DNA of 64,000 nt, taken from Malus domestica (Eukaryota > Streptophyta > Magnoliopsida > Rosales > Rosaceae). The position numbers were made by a program, and so were the translations under genes. Under the pieces are notes generated by a model, which made no database searches, was not told the DNA's origin, and saw nothing but the letters and a program-made list of their open reading frames with translations. Of this stretch, positions 23,900 through 36,428 are shown in pieces. The DNA lies in assembly GCF_042453785.1 (NCBI RefSeq), contig NC_091665.1, forward strand, positions 30,405,001 to 30,469,000. Direction: 5' to 3'. How positions within the stretch are numbered: position 1 is the first letter of the stretch; each line of letters begins with the position of its first letter.

Positions 23900-25121
23900 G
23901 GTGCATGCCACAAACTACGTATTATACCAGAATGAGTTGTATCGAAAAGGTGAAGATGGGTTACTGTTGTTGTGCCTTGGCCCATAAGAAGCTACTCAAG
24001 TAACGGCAGAAGTACACGAAGGAATTTGCGAAGCCCACCAATCTAGATGAAAAATACGTTGGTTACTTCAACGACACGGCTATTTCCAGCCGAGTATTTT
24101 GAAGGATTATATTGAGTACGCAAAAGGTTGTGTATAGTGTCAAATCCATGGGCCTATACAGAGAGTACCGGCCGAATCATTATATTCGGTTACCAAACCA
24201 TGGTCGTTCCGAGGATGGGCCATTGATGTTATCGGTAAAATCACACCATCTTCTGGTGCAGCCAAACATGCATTGATACTTGTTGCAATGAACTACTTCA
24301 CCAAATGGGTCGAAGCCAAGTCATATGTCGAGCTAGCGTCTAAGGAAGTTTGTAGTTTCGTTGAAGAAAACATTGTGACTAGAATCGGCATGCCAGAAAC
24401 AATCATAACAGATAACGGTACGATCTTTACATCTGACATATTTAAGGACTATATGGCAAATCTAAAGATTTGACTTGAGCAATCTAGGCCATACTACCCG
24501 CAGGCGAATGGACAGGCCGAGGTAAGTAACAAGGTTCTTATTGGTATTCTTGAAAAGATGATAAAAGAAAAGCCAGACATGTGACACTTAAGGATAAACG
24601 AAGCGTTATGGGCTTATCGAACCTCTCTACAGACAGCCACCAAAACAACTCTGTATGCGTTAACTTATGGACACGACGCAATGTTGCCTGTTGAGCTAAG
24701 TATAAACTCGTTGCGAATAATTGAACAAAGTAGTTTGTTCAACGCTGAGTACAGTCAATCCATGAGACAAGAGCTAGAAGATTTAGAAGAAGCTCGGCTT
24801 AATACTTATAACTTATTAGTGGCTCAAAAGAAGATCGCCAAGTGTGCATATAATCAACGAGTTAAACAAAAAACGTTCAGCGAAGGAGAGCTGGTTTGGC
24901 AAACCGTACTACCCATAGGAATTAAAGACCCTAGGTTCGGCAAATGGTCGTCGAATTGGGAAGGGTCATTCGTTATTCATAAAGTCCTCGACAATGGGGC
25001 ATACCATCTTAGAGATCGAACCGGGATTGTTCATAAGTTGTCAATCAATGGAAGGTTTTTAAAGAAATATTATCCAGTCACATGGGAGATGCGAAAAAAA
25101 AAGTTCATTTCATTTCATTAA
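23900..25121 (+). pseudogene. Gypsy integrase, broken
   Basis: The zinc-binding H2C2 region is recognisable around 24000-24150. The catalytic core shows AIDVIG, ITDNGT and NGQAEVSN, the D-D-E positions. The frame 24273-24473 stops just before the last of these. The frame 24681-25121 carries the C-terminal part with VKQKTFSEGELVWQ and KWSSNWEGSFVIHKVL. Confidence 0.82.
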
Positions 25122-25265
25122 GTTCATTTCATTGGTCGATCATTTTACAATCAAATAATTCTAGGGTGATGAAGGAAGAAGATATTCAAGAACAGCCTTC
25201 AGCTCCAACCACCTCACCTCGCCTATCGTGACCTTAGCTTACCGATTCCTCTTGTCCATCTTCAG

Positions 25266-28200
25266 CTACTCGACTCGCTTCACGCTCGCCGCGTATTTGG
25301 TTAAGCAAGATTTACCACCCAACTCAAAATCATTCGCAAGCTTAGAAGCAATTGCCGACCTTCGATTTTGAAGTTCGGTAATTTGACGGTCAAGGTCGAC
25401 CAGGGTCTTATTTTTCTCCTTTAAAACTTTGACCTTCGGACGAAAAGCGTCTCGAACGACCGTTGCAGCTTTCAAGTCATCGTCAGCCCGAAGAGCTTTC
25501 TCAAAAATACTGAAATATTCTCAGGTCCGTTCCAAGGCGGACGACGCTTGAATGATGGCTTCGGAGCTCAATTAACCATCAGCTCCAAGATCGTTCAGAC
25601 ATGCACGCACCGAATTAAGGCCCTTACGCTCGAGGATTTGCGAAGCTGAAATAGACAAAAGCTCCTGCAACCAAACAAGAATAGTTGATTCGACGGGTTC
25701 AGTCGTAGCTGCTGAAGAACTAGTCGCTCATGAAGTGCTGGATAAGAGAGCATCAAACTCGACTTCCCATGAAGGCTGCACAAGAAAATAGTTTAGACGC
25801 AAGGAAATTCCTAAAAGAATGTAGCAGGGAGGATTTGTTAGACCTGCCGAGATGAGACTTTGGCCATGTCTCTGGGTTCATTGCTCGAACTTAGAAAGCT
25901 TAAAGGCCGAGCCCAGTGTTTCAGACTGCTTCTTAATTCACGCGGCTGATTAAGGTTATCTACGTTCGATTGCCATTGAGGTGGCCGAGAAATATAGATA
26001 ACATCTTTCACCGTATAAATTTTTTGATGAAATGAATAACTGGGCATCTGACAGTTAATATTTTCTCGGTTCAAACTTGTTATAACAAAATTGACAAGAG
26101 AAAGTAATCGAGCCTTACAAAAGTCGAGGTCACTTATTGAGAGGGGATGCTGAGGCCTTAGTCCTGCAGATGAAGTGGAGTTTCTGACGTCGCTTAGGTT
26201 CAATGATATGCATCTTCCCACGATCAGTTGCATGAGGATCAGCCTGGTTGGCCGCCTCAACTACGGGGGGAAGATCAACGAAATGAGCTTAGGTTGGTCG
26301 AGAGCGACTCGCTGGTGGAATCTTGTCACTCTCATCATCCTGAAACAAAGATTGTTAATATTTTTTTAATAAGTAAAGGGAGTTGACAACATAATCATAC
26401 ATCTTCTAAGATGACTGCTGATTGTTTTAGATTCTTAGGGAGATTCTTCCCGATCGAAGGGGTTGCCTCCCCTAGTACAGGTATTCCTATCGACCCTGGA
26501 GCTGCAGGCGAGTCGACCAGCGGTACAACAACTGGCTCAACCACGATCTCGGGGACTTCAGATGCTGGTTAAGCTTGGGTAGCCGGGCTGGTTGGAGAAG
26601 GTCGATTCTCCACTAAAGCCTGAACAACAGAAGCAGGATGAAAAGCACTCGGAGCAGTTATCTCGGTGGTGTGGCTAGAGATAACATGAATCTCCCGCGC
26701 TCCATTCTTTACCAATTTCTTGACTCGTTTTGGGGGATGGGGAGCTTCACCTACTGTCTCGGCGTTCGGGTTAGGCCGTTTGCTCGATGTGTTTTGTGCG
26801 GCAGCTTTGGATTTCTTGGATGAAGGGGCCAATTTTTTCTTGACCACTGTTGGGACGACCACGTCCGCCTGTTTTAGTACCCGACTGCTTAAGAAAATGA
26901 AATCTCATTAGTAAAACCGTTCAAGTGTTTGAAGAATAAAGGTAGAAACATGGGTATACCTTGGGGCGCCTTTTTAGATTAAGGGGCGAAAGATTTCTTG
27001 GGTCGGTCACAAAATATTTTATTGATGACGTCCTCGACCGAAGTGCCAATAAAGTTGTGAGTATATTCATCCCACCAGTCGCCGAAGGTGTTGGTGCCGA
27101 GAGATTCAGGAACAGTTGGTCGAAGGTAAAATTTCTTACACCGTTCCTGAAATTCTTTCTCGATGTCTCTACACTCCCTTTCTAAGGAACCAGAGATGCG
27201 CCCTCGGCTTAGAAGGGAGCGGGAAGAAAGCAAAGGCACCGGGCAACCTTGGAGGTAGCCGAGCTGTCGGGCAGCAAAGTGGGGGTGGTAGACTTCCCAA
27301 CTTTCTCAGTGAGCATCGCAACCGAGGGGAAGGTCGCGAGATAACATGAACGACCCTCAGTTTTGACAAAAACTGGAATCTTCGCTTTCATCTAAGTCGA
27401 TGTGGGAAGTCTGATGGAGTTGGGGTATTCTTGACGATGACATATCAAAAGTTCATCATCAGAAATGACGTCCAAGCCGAAGCGGTGTTTAAAGACTTCT
27501 TCAGCTAGGTGAATAGGTACCAGTCGAGGGGCCAACTGAAGGTCGAGTGCTACAGTAGACTGGAGGCTGGAGATTTCTGGTCGAAGTGTGGAGAAATAAA
27601 CCTGTAGCCAGAGTTAGAACACCCAGAGAGGTCTATTCTCGTGCTGGTCGATCTTGTCGATGGTCGTTTCTGCCAGGCAACATAGAAGGTTGGCGAGAAT
27701 GGGGGGGACTGAGTGCCAGAGAGTGATCACTAGCCAGAGCTTCCGCCACCGGCATATTCTTGACCAAGCATTTATTCGACTTGGTACAACAGATGAATTT
27801 GTTGTACCAGTAAAATAGGAAGGCCTTATGTTCTCCCTTCCATAGACTCGCCTCCCCCTGACCAGCAAAATAGAGGATAAGGGTGTTGTAGTTTAGAAAA
27901 TTCTTGTGCAATTTCTGAACGTCCTCGTTTGAAGGCTCTTGCCTTTCTTGGCTCAACGTTTCGACGACCCGTTCGTCGAACAACACCTTGAGGTCAAGGT
28001 TTAATGGGCATCCAATAAGGGTGGTGTCAACTAGAATGCCAAAAGGAGAAGTCCAGATGATAGCCGAGATGTCGAGGATTGTGAGAGTTATAGGGCCAAA
28101 TGGAAGAACCATGGTGTTAATGGCCGAACACTAGAGGCTTTGAGCTTCCATGAGGAGTTCTTTATCCATTGTAATCTCCATGGTCGAGAGCTTGATAACG

Positions 28201-28532
28201 TCGTGGATACCAAGAGCCTCCCACTCTTTACCAAAGAATTTTTCCATTTGTACGACCCAGGCCACCCAGTTCGCATTGGTCGAAGGCCAGGATCCTTGGG
28301 GTTTTGTCTGGCACCACTTTGACCAATCGAATCATTACAGCAAGCTTGCCAAGCAGTGTCTTTTGAACAGGTTGGTGATGGATGATGGCACCGTGTCTTT
28401 GAAGAGTGGGCCCAGAATTTGGTGAGTGGTGTTTAGGTCACTCTCGAAATGCAAAATCTTGATGGTGTTCCGATCTATGAAGTCATTGCACTTGTTGCAC
28501 TCGGTGGAGAGCTCTGAGATGAAGGAGGCCAT
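25266..28532 (-). pseudogene. antisense plant-mobile-domain gene inside the Gypsy element
   Basis: On the minus strand a long broken frame starts at ATG 28532 (MASFISELSTECNKCND) and ends at TAG near 25266. The middle has PFGPITLTILDISAI, VQKLHKNFLNYNTLILYFAG and FLFYWYNKFICCTKSNKC, which I recognise as plant mobile domain (PMD, aminotransferase-like) sequence. The end is a Leu/Lys/Glu-rich stretch likely to form a coiled coil. It converges on the integrase end with about 145 bases between. Similar antisense genes are known in Tat/Retand retroelements. Several stops and shifts mean this copy is probably dead. Its function in any element is unknown. Confidence 0.7.
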
Positions 28533-28661
28533 TGATGAAGGCTAAAGAATTTCTGAGATGAAAGCTTAAGATTTTTTGGATTTTGAAGGTTTTGAAAACA
28601 AGGTAACGAGAAAATTTCAAGGGTTTTGGAAAGCGTAAGGCACAAATGGAAAGGATCCGAT

Positions 28662-28669
28662 TATTTATA
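28662..28669 (-). promoter_or_regulatory. TATA box of the antisense gene
   Basis: On the minus strand CCTATAAATAATCGG lies about 130 bases upstream of the antisense ATG, a good distance for a promoter with a leader of roughly 100 bases. It is outside the 3' LTR (which starts at 29051) and points away from it. Confidence 0.55.
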
Positions 28670-29050
28670 GGCATTTGGGACGGAAGGCTAAACATTTGAT
28701 TTTCAAAATAAAGGGTAGAATCGAGCGGGAGAGTTACTAATCATTATACATGCTCAGAAAATTGAGGCTAGAAGATTGAGGTTTTTACGGTTTGAGGACG
28801 CACGATGGCGTGTTGCAGCAGGTTTAGTGCAAGAAAGACGTTTTGGCGGTCGCATGTTTTCGAGGATCATGATTGACGGCTGCTAAGGTAACTAGGGGGC
28901 TGACATGTGACAGCATTTGTGAAATCAAGGTCGTGGGGTTACGTTTCATAAATGCACATGGTGGTAGTTCCCAAGAGGCGGTTTCACTTCTTCAAGGTCG
29001 AGGCTCGAACCAAGGAGTATAGGTTGATGACAGCAGAAGCGAGGGGGCAA

Positions 29051-30109
29051 TGTTTGGGCCCAAAAATATTGGTTTGGGGCGAGTTTAGAATTGTTCTCAA
29101 CCTAGTATTGGTTGGGCCGAGTTTAGAATGGTTCTCGACCTAGAGACCGTGTTTAGGTGTCGTTGGGGGTTATCCAGCTTATGGGCCGCGCAGTCGAAGC
29201 TGGCCATATCCCGTCGAGAACCTGTGGGATGTGGGTAAGTCTTATTACGAGAAGGAGTTTCGACAGGATAAGAATGTTGGAGTTTGAGATTGAATACGGT
29301 CTGATAACGAGTTAAGTTCAAAGTCCTAGTAGAAGTATGACTGGCCGAGATAAGGTTGGATCGGGGAAAGGAGTTCTAATCCGAGAATGATTGGGATTCA
29401 ATACAGGTTGGCTACTATAAATAGGGATGAAGGACATCGAATAAACCCCTTCCAATTCAACACACAAACTGCCCTGCGCAAACCCTCGCTTTACGCGAAA
29501 CCTCTCAACAACCTTAAGATTTTTGTTTTCCTTTTTCGCCAACACATCTTCAGTTTGGATAAACAGCACTGTGAAGGCAACCGGCGAACATCTTTAGTTT
29601 GGATAAACAACACTGTTGCCGTAGAATCAGCCAACCGTGAAGCACTTTCAGTTTGGATAAACAGCACTGTGACAAGACCGACTGGTTATCTATCCAAGTC
29701 TCGGTCGAGAAGGATTTTCAAATCCTTATTGGCAGAGGTCATCTTGTTAGCCTTCTCAGCGAAGCGAGATGTTACAAGTTACTATACTCAGCACATCGAA
29801 CGCCGAGTTGTTTATGATTAGTTATTTGCATGTAGGTTTTAGAGTTCGACATTCTGACAGCCGAACCACTTTCACAATCAAGACGTACATTTGTTTTGAG
29901 TATTTGTGTCCCTATACGTTGGTGTTGATTCGGCATGCTTATACTCTCACGAACATAATCACCGTGACCGAATCTGGCACCGACATTTTACTCGTCAGCT
30001 GAACTCGACCGACGAGTTGGCACACCCTGCAAACAACTGAATGACGTAGTTAGCTTATTAGTTACTCGGTTTGCACACCACGTAGACTTAGTAGTTTTTA
30101 GGGTCAACA
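29051..30109 (+). repeat. 3' LTR of the Gypsy element
   Basis: 1059 bases, colinear with the 5' LTR but shorter by one 130-base block. The TATA box TATAAATA is at 29416-29423. The end TCAACA is followed by AAAAT. Confidence 0.9.
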
Positions 30110-31170
30110 AAAATATAGGCCCTAAAAGAAATTAACACATGGGTACAAAATAAAACTAAAAAGAAAATACTACAAATTTAAAAAAATGTTGCAAATTAAA
30201 AGTGGGTACAAACTAAAAATATAAATATATGGTACAAAGTTTAGGCATAAAACATAAATATACCATATGTAATTTTTCTATCATTGATTAAATATACAAT
30301 GTCACGTGACGGTATACACATCACTACAAACACAAATAAAACTTCAAAAAATATGGGCACAAAAAGAAACTAATATATGGGTACAAATTAAAAATGAAAA
30401 AAAAATTGGTACAAATTAAAAATAGGTTAATATAGGATAAACAATTTAGCCATAAATATAAATATACTAATTGTAACATTTTTAACACTAAAGGAATATA
30501 TTTAAAAATAAAAAAAATATTATTCAAATAATTAATGATGTTATTAATATCCAAGAACTTTGATCAAAAATTAAAAATGAAAAATATTTTAATCAATGTA
30601 ATAGTAAAAAAAAGAATGTAAACCTAATTTCTCTTTTAAATATACATAAGAGGAGGCCATGTAAAGGGACAGAAATAGCATGATTGAACGTGAATGCGAT
30701 TGCTTTATTTGGAAAATGACAATTAACGGTATACCGTCTCCAAATTCAAACTTAATTAATTAGGTAGCACAATTATTTTTCCTCACATAGAAATCCGTAT
30801 GTCAAGTTGTCAAGAAAGCCAAAATTTATATTTTATTCCATTTTAGATCTGAACTCTATCTTTACGCGCCAACTTTAAGTATTTACTCCCTGAATTTCCA
30901 CATGAATTAGCTATTTTAGGTAAGCCTACGGACTTTGCCCTGTGATAAGCATGCATGCATGCATTACCAAATATGAATTTTCCACGGCAAAAACGGCTGG
31001 GCCTGTTGAAAACAGTAGCAGTGGTGGATCGAAACGAGAATTTACATGATATGACCAAACTGTAGGTGTTCATCGCTATTTTGTAACATGATACCAAAAA
31101 GGCATGTATAATACACTATTAGCATGTATTTTGTGTCATGTAAGTCTTTTTTTTTTAACTACGTGATCTA
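30110..31170. other. intergenic, AT-rich with GGTACAAA motifs
   Basis: GGGTACAAA or a close form recurs near 30141, 30203, 30231, 30380 and 30405, continuing the motif seen before the Gypsy insertion. From 30620 it is ordinary AT-rich sequence with a GCATGCATGCATGCAT run near 30950. No gene recognised. Confidence 0.55.
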
Positions 31171-31522
31171 ATTTCTGATTTGGTCATCGAACTCAAAGCT
31201 TTGTTTAAATGATAAGTGTAACAACCAGTTCTGAAATTTACGGAATAGAAGGACAAAATCGTAATTTCACTTCAAGTGGGGATATTGTATTTTTAAAATT
31301 GTGGTTCTTGATTGGTCTTAATTTGTGTGCTTGTGGGGCCCATTTCTGTTGGTTTGTACCCCCGGCTCCATCTCTCTCCTCATCTCCTTCTCCCCATGTT
31401 TCTCTCTGGAAAAACCTCACAGCTTTATCTCCCTCCCTCTCGTCTCGACTCTCTGTGCTCTCTCCACCCCAGCGACCAATGCCACACTTACATACTCACA
31501 CACAGCTACCACCCCTTGGACC

Positions 31523-31800
31523 TGTTAGACCATGTCATAGTCCGCGTGTGGTTTCAAGAGTTTGTGATCAAGTCAAACTGTTATCCAACCAGAGTTAGTT
31601 TAGGTTAAGACTCTTTCAAATATTCCTTTCCGTGTAAATCCAAGTTTGATCTTTCTGTTGTATCTTTGATTTTCAAATCTCCTTGTAAATAGGGATTTCA
31701 GTTCCCTAATGTAATCTGGAATGCATTATAAATACATGCAGCCCATCACTGATTGGATAATGCAATTGAAGTGAAACTGTGAGTGTTTGTAAGTTTTACA
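31523..31800 (+). repeat. 5' LTR of the Copia element
   Basis: Begins TGTTAGACCATG and ends AGTTTTACA. ATTATAAATACATGCAG near 31727 is a likely TATA region. It matches the 3' LTR at 273 of 278 positions, counted by eye. Confidence 0.95.
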
Positions 31801-31861
31801 TGGTATACGAGCCCTAGCAGTCTAACGACACATATCAGTTTTTTTTTTCCTTTTTTCTTCC

Positions 31862-34800
31862 ATGGCCGATTCTAGCAACGGTGCTGCAACCCAAACCTCC
31901 AACCTCACAAATTCCACCATGAACCCCTTCTCGTCTTTGACCACAGTGGTGAATATTAAGCTGGATCGTACCAATTATCCTCTATGGTTGGCTCAGATCT
32001 TACCTGTTCTCAAAAGTCGGGACCTGATGGGTTACGTCGATGGGACAGTTGTTTGCCCTCCCAAACAACTTTCTGGAAGTACCACTACCAATCTTGCGTA
32101 CACAACATGGGTGCAGTACGATCAAATGATACTCAGCTGGATTAATGGCTCACTCACGCCGTCTGTGCTCTCGGTCGTGGCCAGCAAGAGGACCTCTCGT
32201 GCTACCTGGGAGGCTCTTGAGCAACGGTATGCCTCTACGTCCCAGAATCGCATCTTGTTTCTGCGGAATGAACTTCTACAAACAAAAAAAGGTGATTTGT
32301 CGATTGCTGATTATCTTGATAAGATAAATGCTATTTCTGATAACCTTGCCCTAGCTGGCAAACTTGTGGATGATGATGAACTTGTCCAGATTATCTTGAA
32401 CAATCTTGGGCCTGCTTATGAGATGACAGTGAACGCTGCTCAGGCACGTGATACTCCAATCACGTACCCTACGCTTGAGGTGCTCTTATTGACAACTGAG
32501 AGAAGGATGACTGAGCAAGCTGCTCCACTTATGGAGGCTGCTCCTGTTAATGCCTTTGTCACTGCCAGAGGTCGTGGTGGACGATCTCGTGGAACTGGAC
32601 GCGGAATGGCTCCGGCTGGACGTGGTGGTGCTGCTGGAAACCAGCGCGGTGCCAATCCCCGCAACAATTATTTTACTAACAGTGTGAAACCTAACTTTGC
32701 ATGCAATGGTGAAAAGTTCAATAGTGCAAGAGAAAGGATTATATGCCAAATTTGTGGCAAACAAGGGCATCCTGCCCTAGATTGTTACCAAAGAATGAAT
32801 GCTGCGTATGAAGGAAGGATCCCAGCCAAGAAACTCACTACCATGGCCACCTCTCCAATCACTCTTAACCGCCAAAACAATGGCCAGTGGCTGCTTGATA
32901 CTGGAGCTAATGCTCATGTCACTCCAGATCTTTAGAATTTGGTTAATCCAAAGGAGTATAACGGTAATGAGAATGTGGGTGGAGTAGGTAATGATTCTGG
33001 AATTTCTATTTCTCATCTTGGTTCAAATACTTTACAAACTAAATCTTGCTCATTTGAATTAAAAGATATCCTAAGATGTCCCACTGCCTCCACACATATT
33101 ATTTCTGCCCACCGATTTACCCTAGACAATCATTGCTATATACTTATTTTCCCTCATTTTTTCCTTGTCAAGGACCTCAAGACCCGGAAGACGCTTTTCC
33201 AAGGGAGATGTGAGAATGGCTTATACCCATTTTCAGGTGGCGGTGGACAGTTTAATTACCCTATTTCAGTGTGTGTAGGCGTTCGAGTCTCGGCTCAGAA
33301 ATGGCATTCACGCCTTGGGCATCATGCCTCGTCTATTGTCCAGTTTTTAATTTCAAATAAGAAAGTACCAATTCTTAGTGCTTCCAATGTCAAGTTTTGT
33401 CAGTCATGTCCCTTAGGCAAGAGTACTAAATTACCTTTCAGTAGCTCGGAGTCTGTTTCCCAATTCCCTTTACAACTTTTGCATTCTGATGTTTGGTGTT
33501 CTCCCGTTCATTCAGTTGAAGGTTTTCGCTATTATGTGTTATTTGTGGATGATTATTCTAGGTATTCTTGGGATTTTCCAATGAAAACTAAATGTGAGGT
33601 ATTTGAAATTTTTGTGAAGTTTAAAGCACAGGTTGAAAATATGTTTAACCGTTCTATCAAAACTCTTCAATGTGATAAAGGTGGTGAGTATAAAAGTCAT
33701 GTATTTCAAACATATCTTGCCACTCATGGCATTTCCCAAAGATTTTCGTGTCCAAAACATCCTGAACAAAATGGTATTGCCGAAAGAAAACATCGTCACA
33801 TTGTTGAGACCAGTATTGTCATGCTTTCTCATGCACATCTTCCAAATAAATACTGGGTGGATGCTTGTTTAACAGCTACTTATTTAATTAATAGGTTGCC
33901 AAGTCGTGCCTTGTCTCACAAGTCTCCCTATGAACAATTGCATGCCAAAATTCCAAAATATGAAACTCTTAAAGTGTTTGGTTGTCAATGTTATCCTTGG
34001 TTAGTGCCTTACGCACAAAATAAACTCCAACAAAAGTCAAAACCATGTGTATTTTTAGGTTACTCACTGAATCATCAAGGGTACAAATGCTTAGATTTGT
34101 CCACGAGACGAATATATTTGTCTCGCCATGTCCTATTCGATGAGGACACTTTTCCATTTAAGGAACTCACATCTTCCCTGGAGAGCGTTGGATACACAGG
34201 TAGTGTGACTTCCCCTGACTTATTATTTACGTTTCCGCTTTTATCACCATCACCACAGTCCAATTTGTTACTTCCTCGTCAACCTTCACAAGTCCTACCC
34301 CAACCAAATCCCATCTCTTCTGATATTCCTCATTCACATAATCTCATCCCACCCTCTAGTTTACCTGCTCCTCGTGACACACCAGCCCCATTGCCTTTAG
34401 AACCCTCTAGGTCTACCACCTCATCTTCAAATGAGCAAAAGGCGGTACCATTTCCTGAAATGAACCAATCCGTGTCAGTTGATGATCACGGTCCTACTTC
34501 CTCCACTCAACAGTCTGTGCCACCCGCAAGGATGACTACCCGTTCACAATCTGGCATTCAAAAGCGTAATCCCAAATATGCCTTGCATGTTACTATTAAT
34601 CCTTCTCTTGTTGAACCAACCTGTTTTAGTCAGGCCATCAAGCATCCGGAATGGAGGAATGCCATGGTTCAAGAGTTCAATGCCTTACAGCGGTGTGGTA
34701 CCTGGAAGCTTGTTCCGTATCATTCACGAATGAACTTGTTGCCTAACAAATGGGTTTTCAAGCTTAAACAACGTGCAGATGGCTCGGTTGAACGGCATAA

Positions 34801-36226
34801 GGCGAGGCTCGTTGCAAATGGCTTTCATCAGAAGCCTGGCATTGATTATACAGAAACTTTTAGTCCCGTGGTGAAGCACAGTACCATAAGGCTTGTTCTT
34901 AGTCTTGCGGTTTCACACCGATGGCCCATTCGACAGTTGGATGTACAGAATGCGTTCTTGCATGGATTTTTGAATGAGGATGTGTATATGTGGCAACCGG
35001 CCGGTTTTGTTGATCCGCAGTATCCTAATTATGTTTGCAAATTGCAAAGGAGTATCTATGGCTTGAAACAAGCTCCTCGAGCTTGGTTTCATAGGTTCTC
35101 GGAATTTTTGCTTCAATTAGGGTTTCAAGCATCCACTTGTGATTATAGTTTGTTTGTTTATAATCACAGAGGTGTTTACTTGATTCTTTTGATATATGTG
35201 GACGATATTTTGTTAACAGGAAATAGCTCCCGGCAAATGACTTGCTTAATCAACAAACTGGGAACTTTGTTTTCCATGAAGGATTTGGGTCCATTACATT
35301 ATTTTCTCGGTGTTGAAGTCAAATATGTGGATGATCGGATGCATTTGAGTCAAGCTAAGTACGCGTTGGATTTGTTGCAGCGTACCAAATTCTTGGATGC
35401 CAAACCGATTTCCACTCCAGTTTCTTGTGGCCAGAAATTGAGTGCTTATGATGGTGAGGCACATGACAGTCCAGACTTATATCGCAGTGTTGTTGGCGCA
35501 CTACAATATCTTACCATCACCAGACCCAATCTTTCATATGTTGTGAACCAGGTATGTTAGTTCATGCACTCTCCAAAGACTATACATTGGACGGCAGTCA
35601 AGAGGATCCTTCATTATGTTAAGGCCACGTACAATCATGGTCTTCTGTACAAACCTGGTAATACACATCTCACGGCATTTTCAGATGCTGATTATGCTGG
35701 GAATCCTGACACTCGGCATTCCACTGGAGGTTTCTGCATTTACTTAGGCTCCAATCTTGTGTCCTGGAGTTCTAAGAAACAAAAAACGGTGTCTCGCTCG
35801 AGTTCAGAAGCTGAGTACAGGCAGCTGGCTTACACTGCTGCGGAACTGTCATGGCTACGGTCACTTTTTCGTGATTTACAGTTACATCTTGTATGTCCAA
35901 CGATTTGGTGTGACAATATATCGTCCATTGCCTTAGCTTCGAATCTAGTATTTCATTCGAGAACGAAGCATTTGGAAGTTGATTATCATTATGTTCGTGA
36001 GAAGGTGGTTCGTGGTCAGCTAATGGTGAATTATATTTGTTCCCAAGATCAGACAGCTGATTTGTTCACTAAAGGCTTGTCTGCTATGCGTTTCAAACTT
36101 CTAGTATCCAAGCTTCCAGTTGTATCTCCCCCTGTCAGCTTGCGGGGGGATGTTAGACCATGTCATAGTCCGCATATGGTTTCAAGAGTTTGTGATCAAG
36201 TCAAACTGTTATCCAACAAGAGTTAG
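31862..36226 (+). pseudogene. Copia gag-pol polyprotein with two in-frame TAG codons
   Basis: One frame runs from ATG 31862 to TAA-type stop at 36226 inside the 3' LTR, broken only by TAG at 32933-32935 and at 35558-35560. In order it has gag with zinc knuckle CQICGKQGHPALDC, protease WLLDTGANAHVT, integrase with HSDVW, CDKGGE and NGIAERKH as the D-D-E set, reverse transcriptase with LLIYVDDILLTG, and RNase H with AFSDADYAG and SRSSSEAEY. The second TAG lies between RT and RNase H and the first lies just after the protease active site. Both sit where related elements usually have Gln. No frameshift was seen. Confidence 0.92.
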
Positions 36227-36428
36227 TTTAGGTTAAGACTCTTTCAAATATTCCTTTCCGTGTAAATCCAAGTTTGATCTTTCTGTTGTATCTTTGATTT
36301 TCAAATCTCCTTGTAAATAGGGATTTCAGTTCCCTGATGTAATCTGGAATGCATTATAAATACATGCAGCCCATCACTGATTGGGTAATGCAATTGAAGT
36401 GAAACTGTGAGTGTTTGTAAGTTTTACA
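36151..36428 (+). repeat. 3' LTR of the Copia element
   Basis: Same limits and length as the 5' LTR. The polyprotein frame reads into it for 76 bases before stopping. Confidence 0.95.

Larger units (their letters stand above)
16338..30109 (+). mobile_element. Tat-type Gypsy LTR retrotransposon, degenerate
   Basis: LTRs lie at 16338-17522 and 29051-30109, both running TGTTTGGG to TCAACA. A purine tract (AGCGAGGGGGCA) precedes the 3' LTR. The flanks TAAAT and AAAAT form an imperfect 5-base target duplication. The internal order on the plus strand is gag, protease, reverse transcriptase, RNase H, a second RNase H-like domain, then integrase. An antisense gene lies between integrase and 3' LTR. 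Two RNase H-like domains and this antisense gene point to the Tat group. All frames carry stops or shifts. The LTRs differ by several percent by eye, so the insertion is far older than the Copia copy. Confidence 0.92.
31523..36428 (+). mobile_element. Copia LTR retrotransposon, young and almost intact
   Basis: LTRs of 278 bases lie at 31523-31800 and 36151-36428, with GGACC duplicated on both sides (31518-31522 and 36429-36433). TGGTATACGAGCC follows the 5' LTR at the primer-binding position and CTTGCGGGGGGA precedes the 3' LTR as a purine tract. The LTRs differ at five positions with no indel (about 98.2 % alike). A single frame encodes gag-pol. Size and layout suggest the Ale lineage, which I hold loosely. 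Confidence 0.95.

Noticed and set aside
29387..29821. 144-codon frame and its partner at 16673-16891
   Set aside because: Both lie inside the Gypsy LTRs, where chance frames are shared by the two copies.
31209..31598. 129-codon plus-strand frame at the solo LTR/Copia junction
   Set aside because: It runs across the boundary of two different elements (31522/31523), so it cannot be an old gene.
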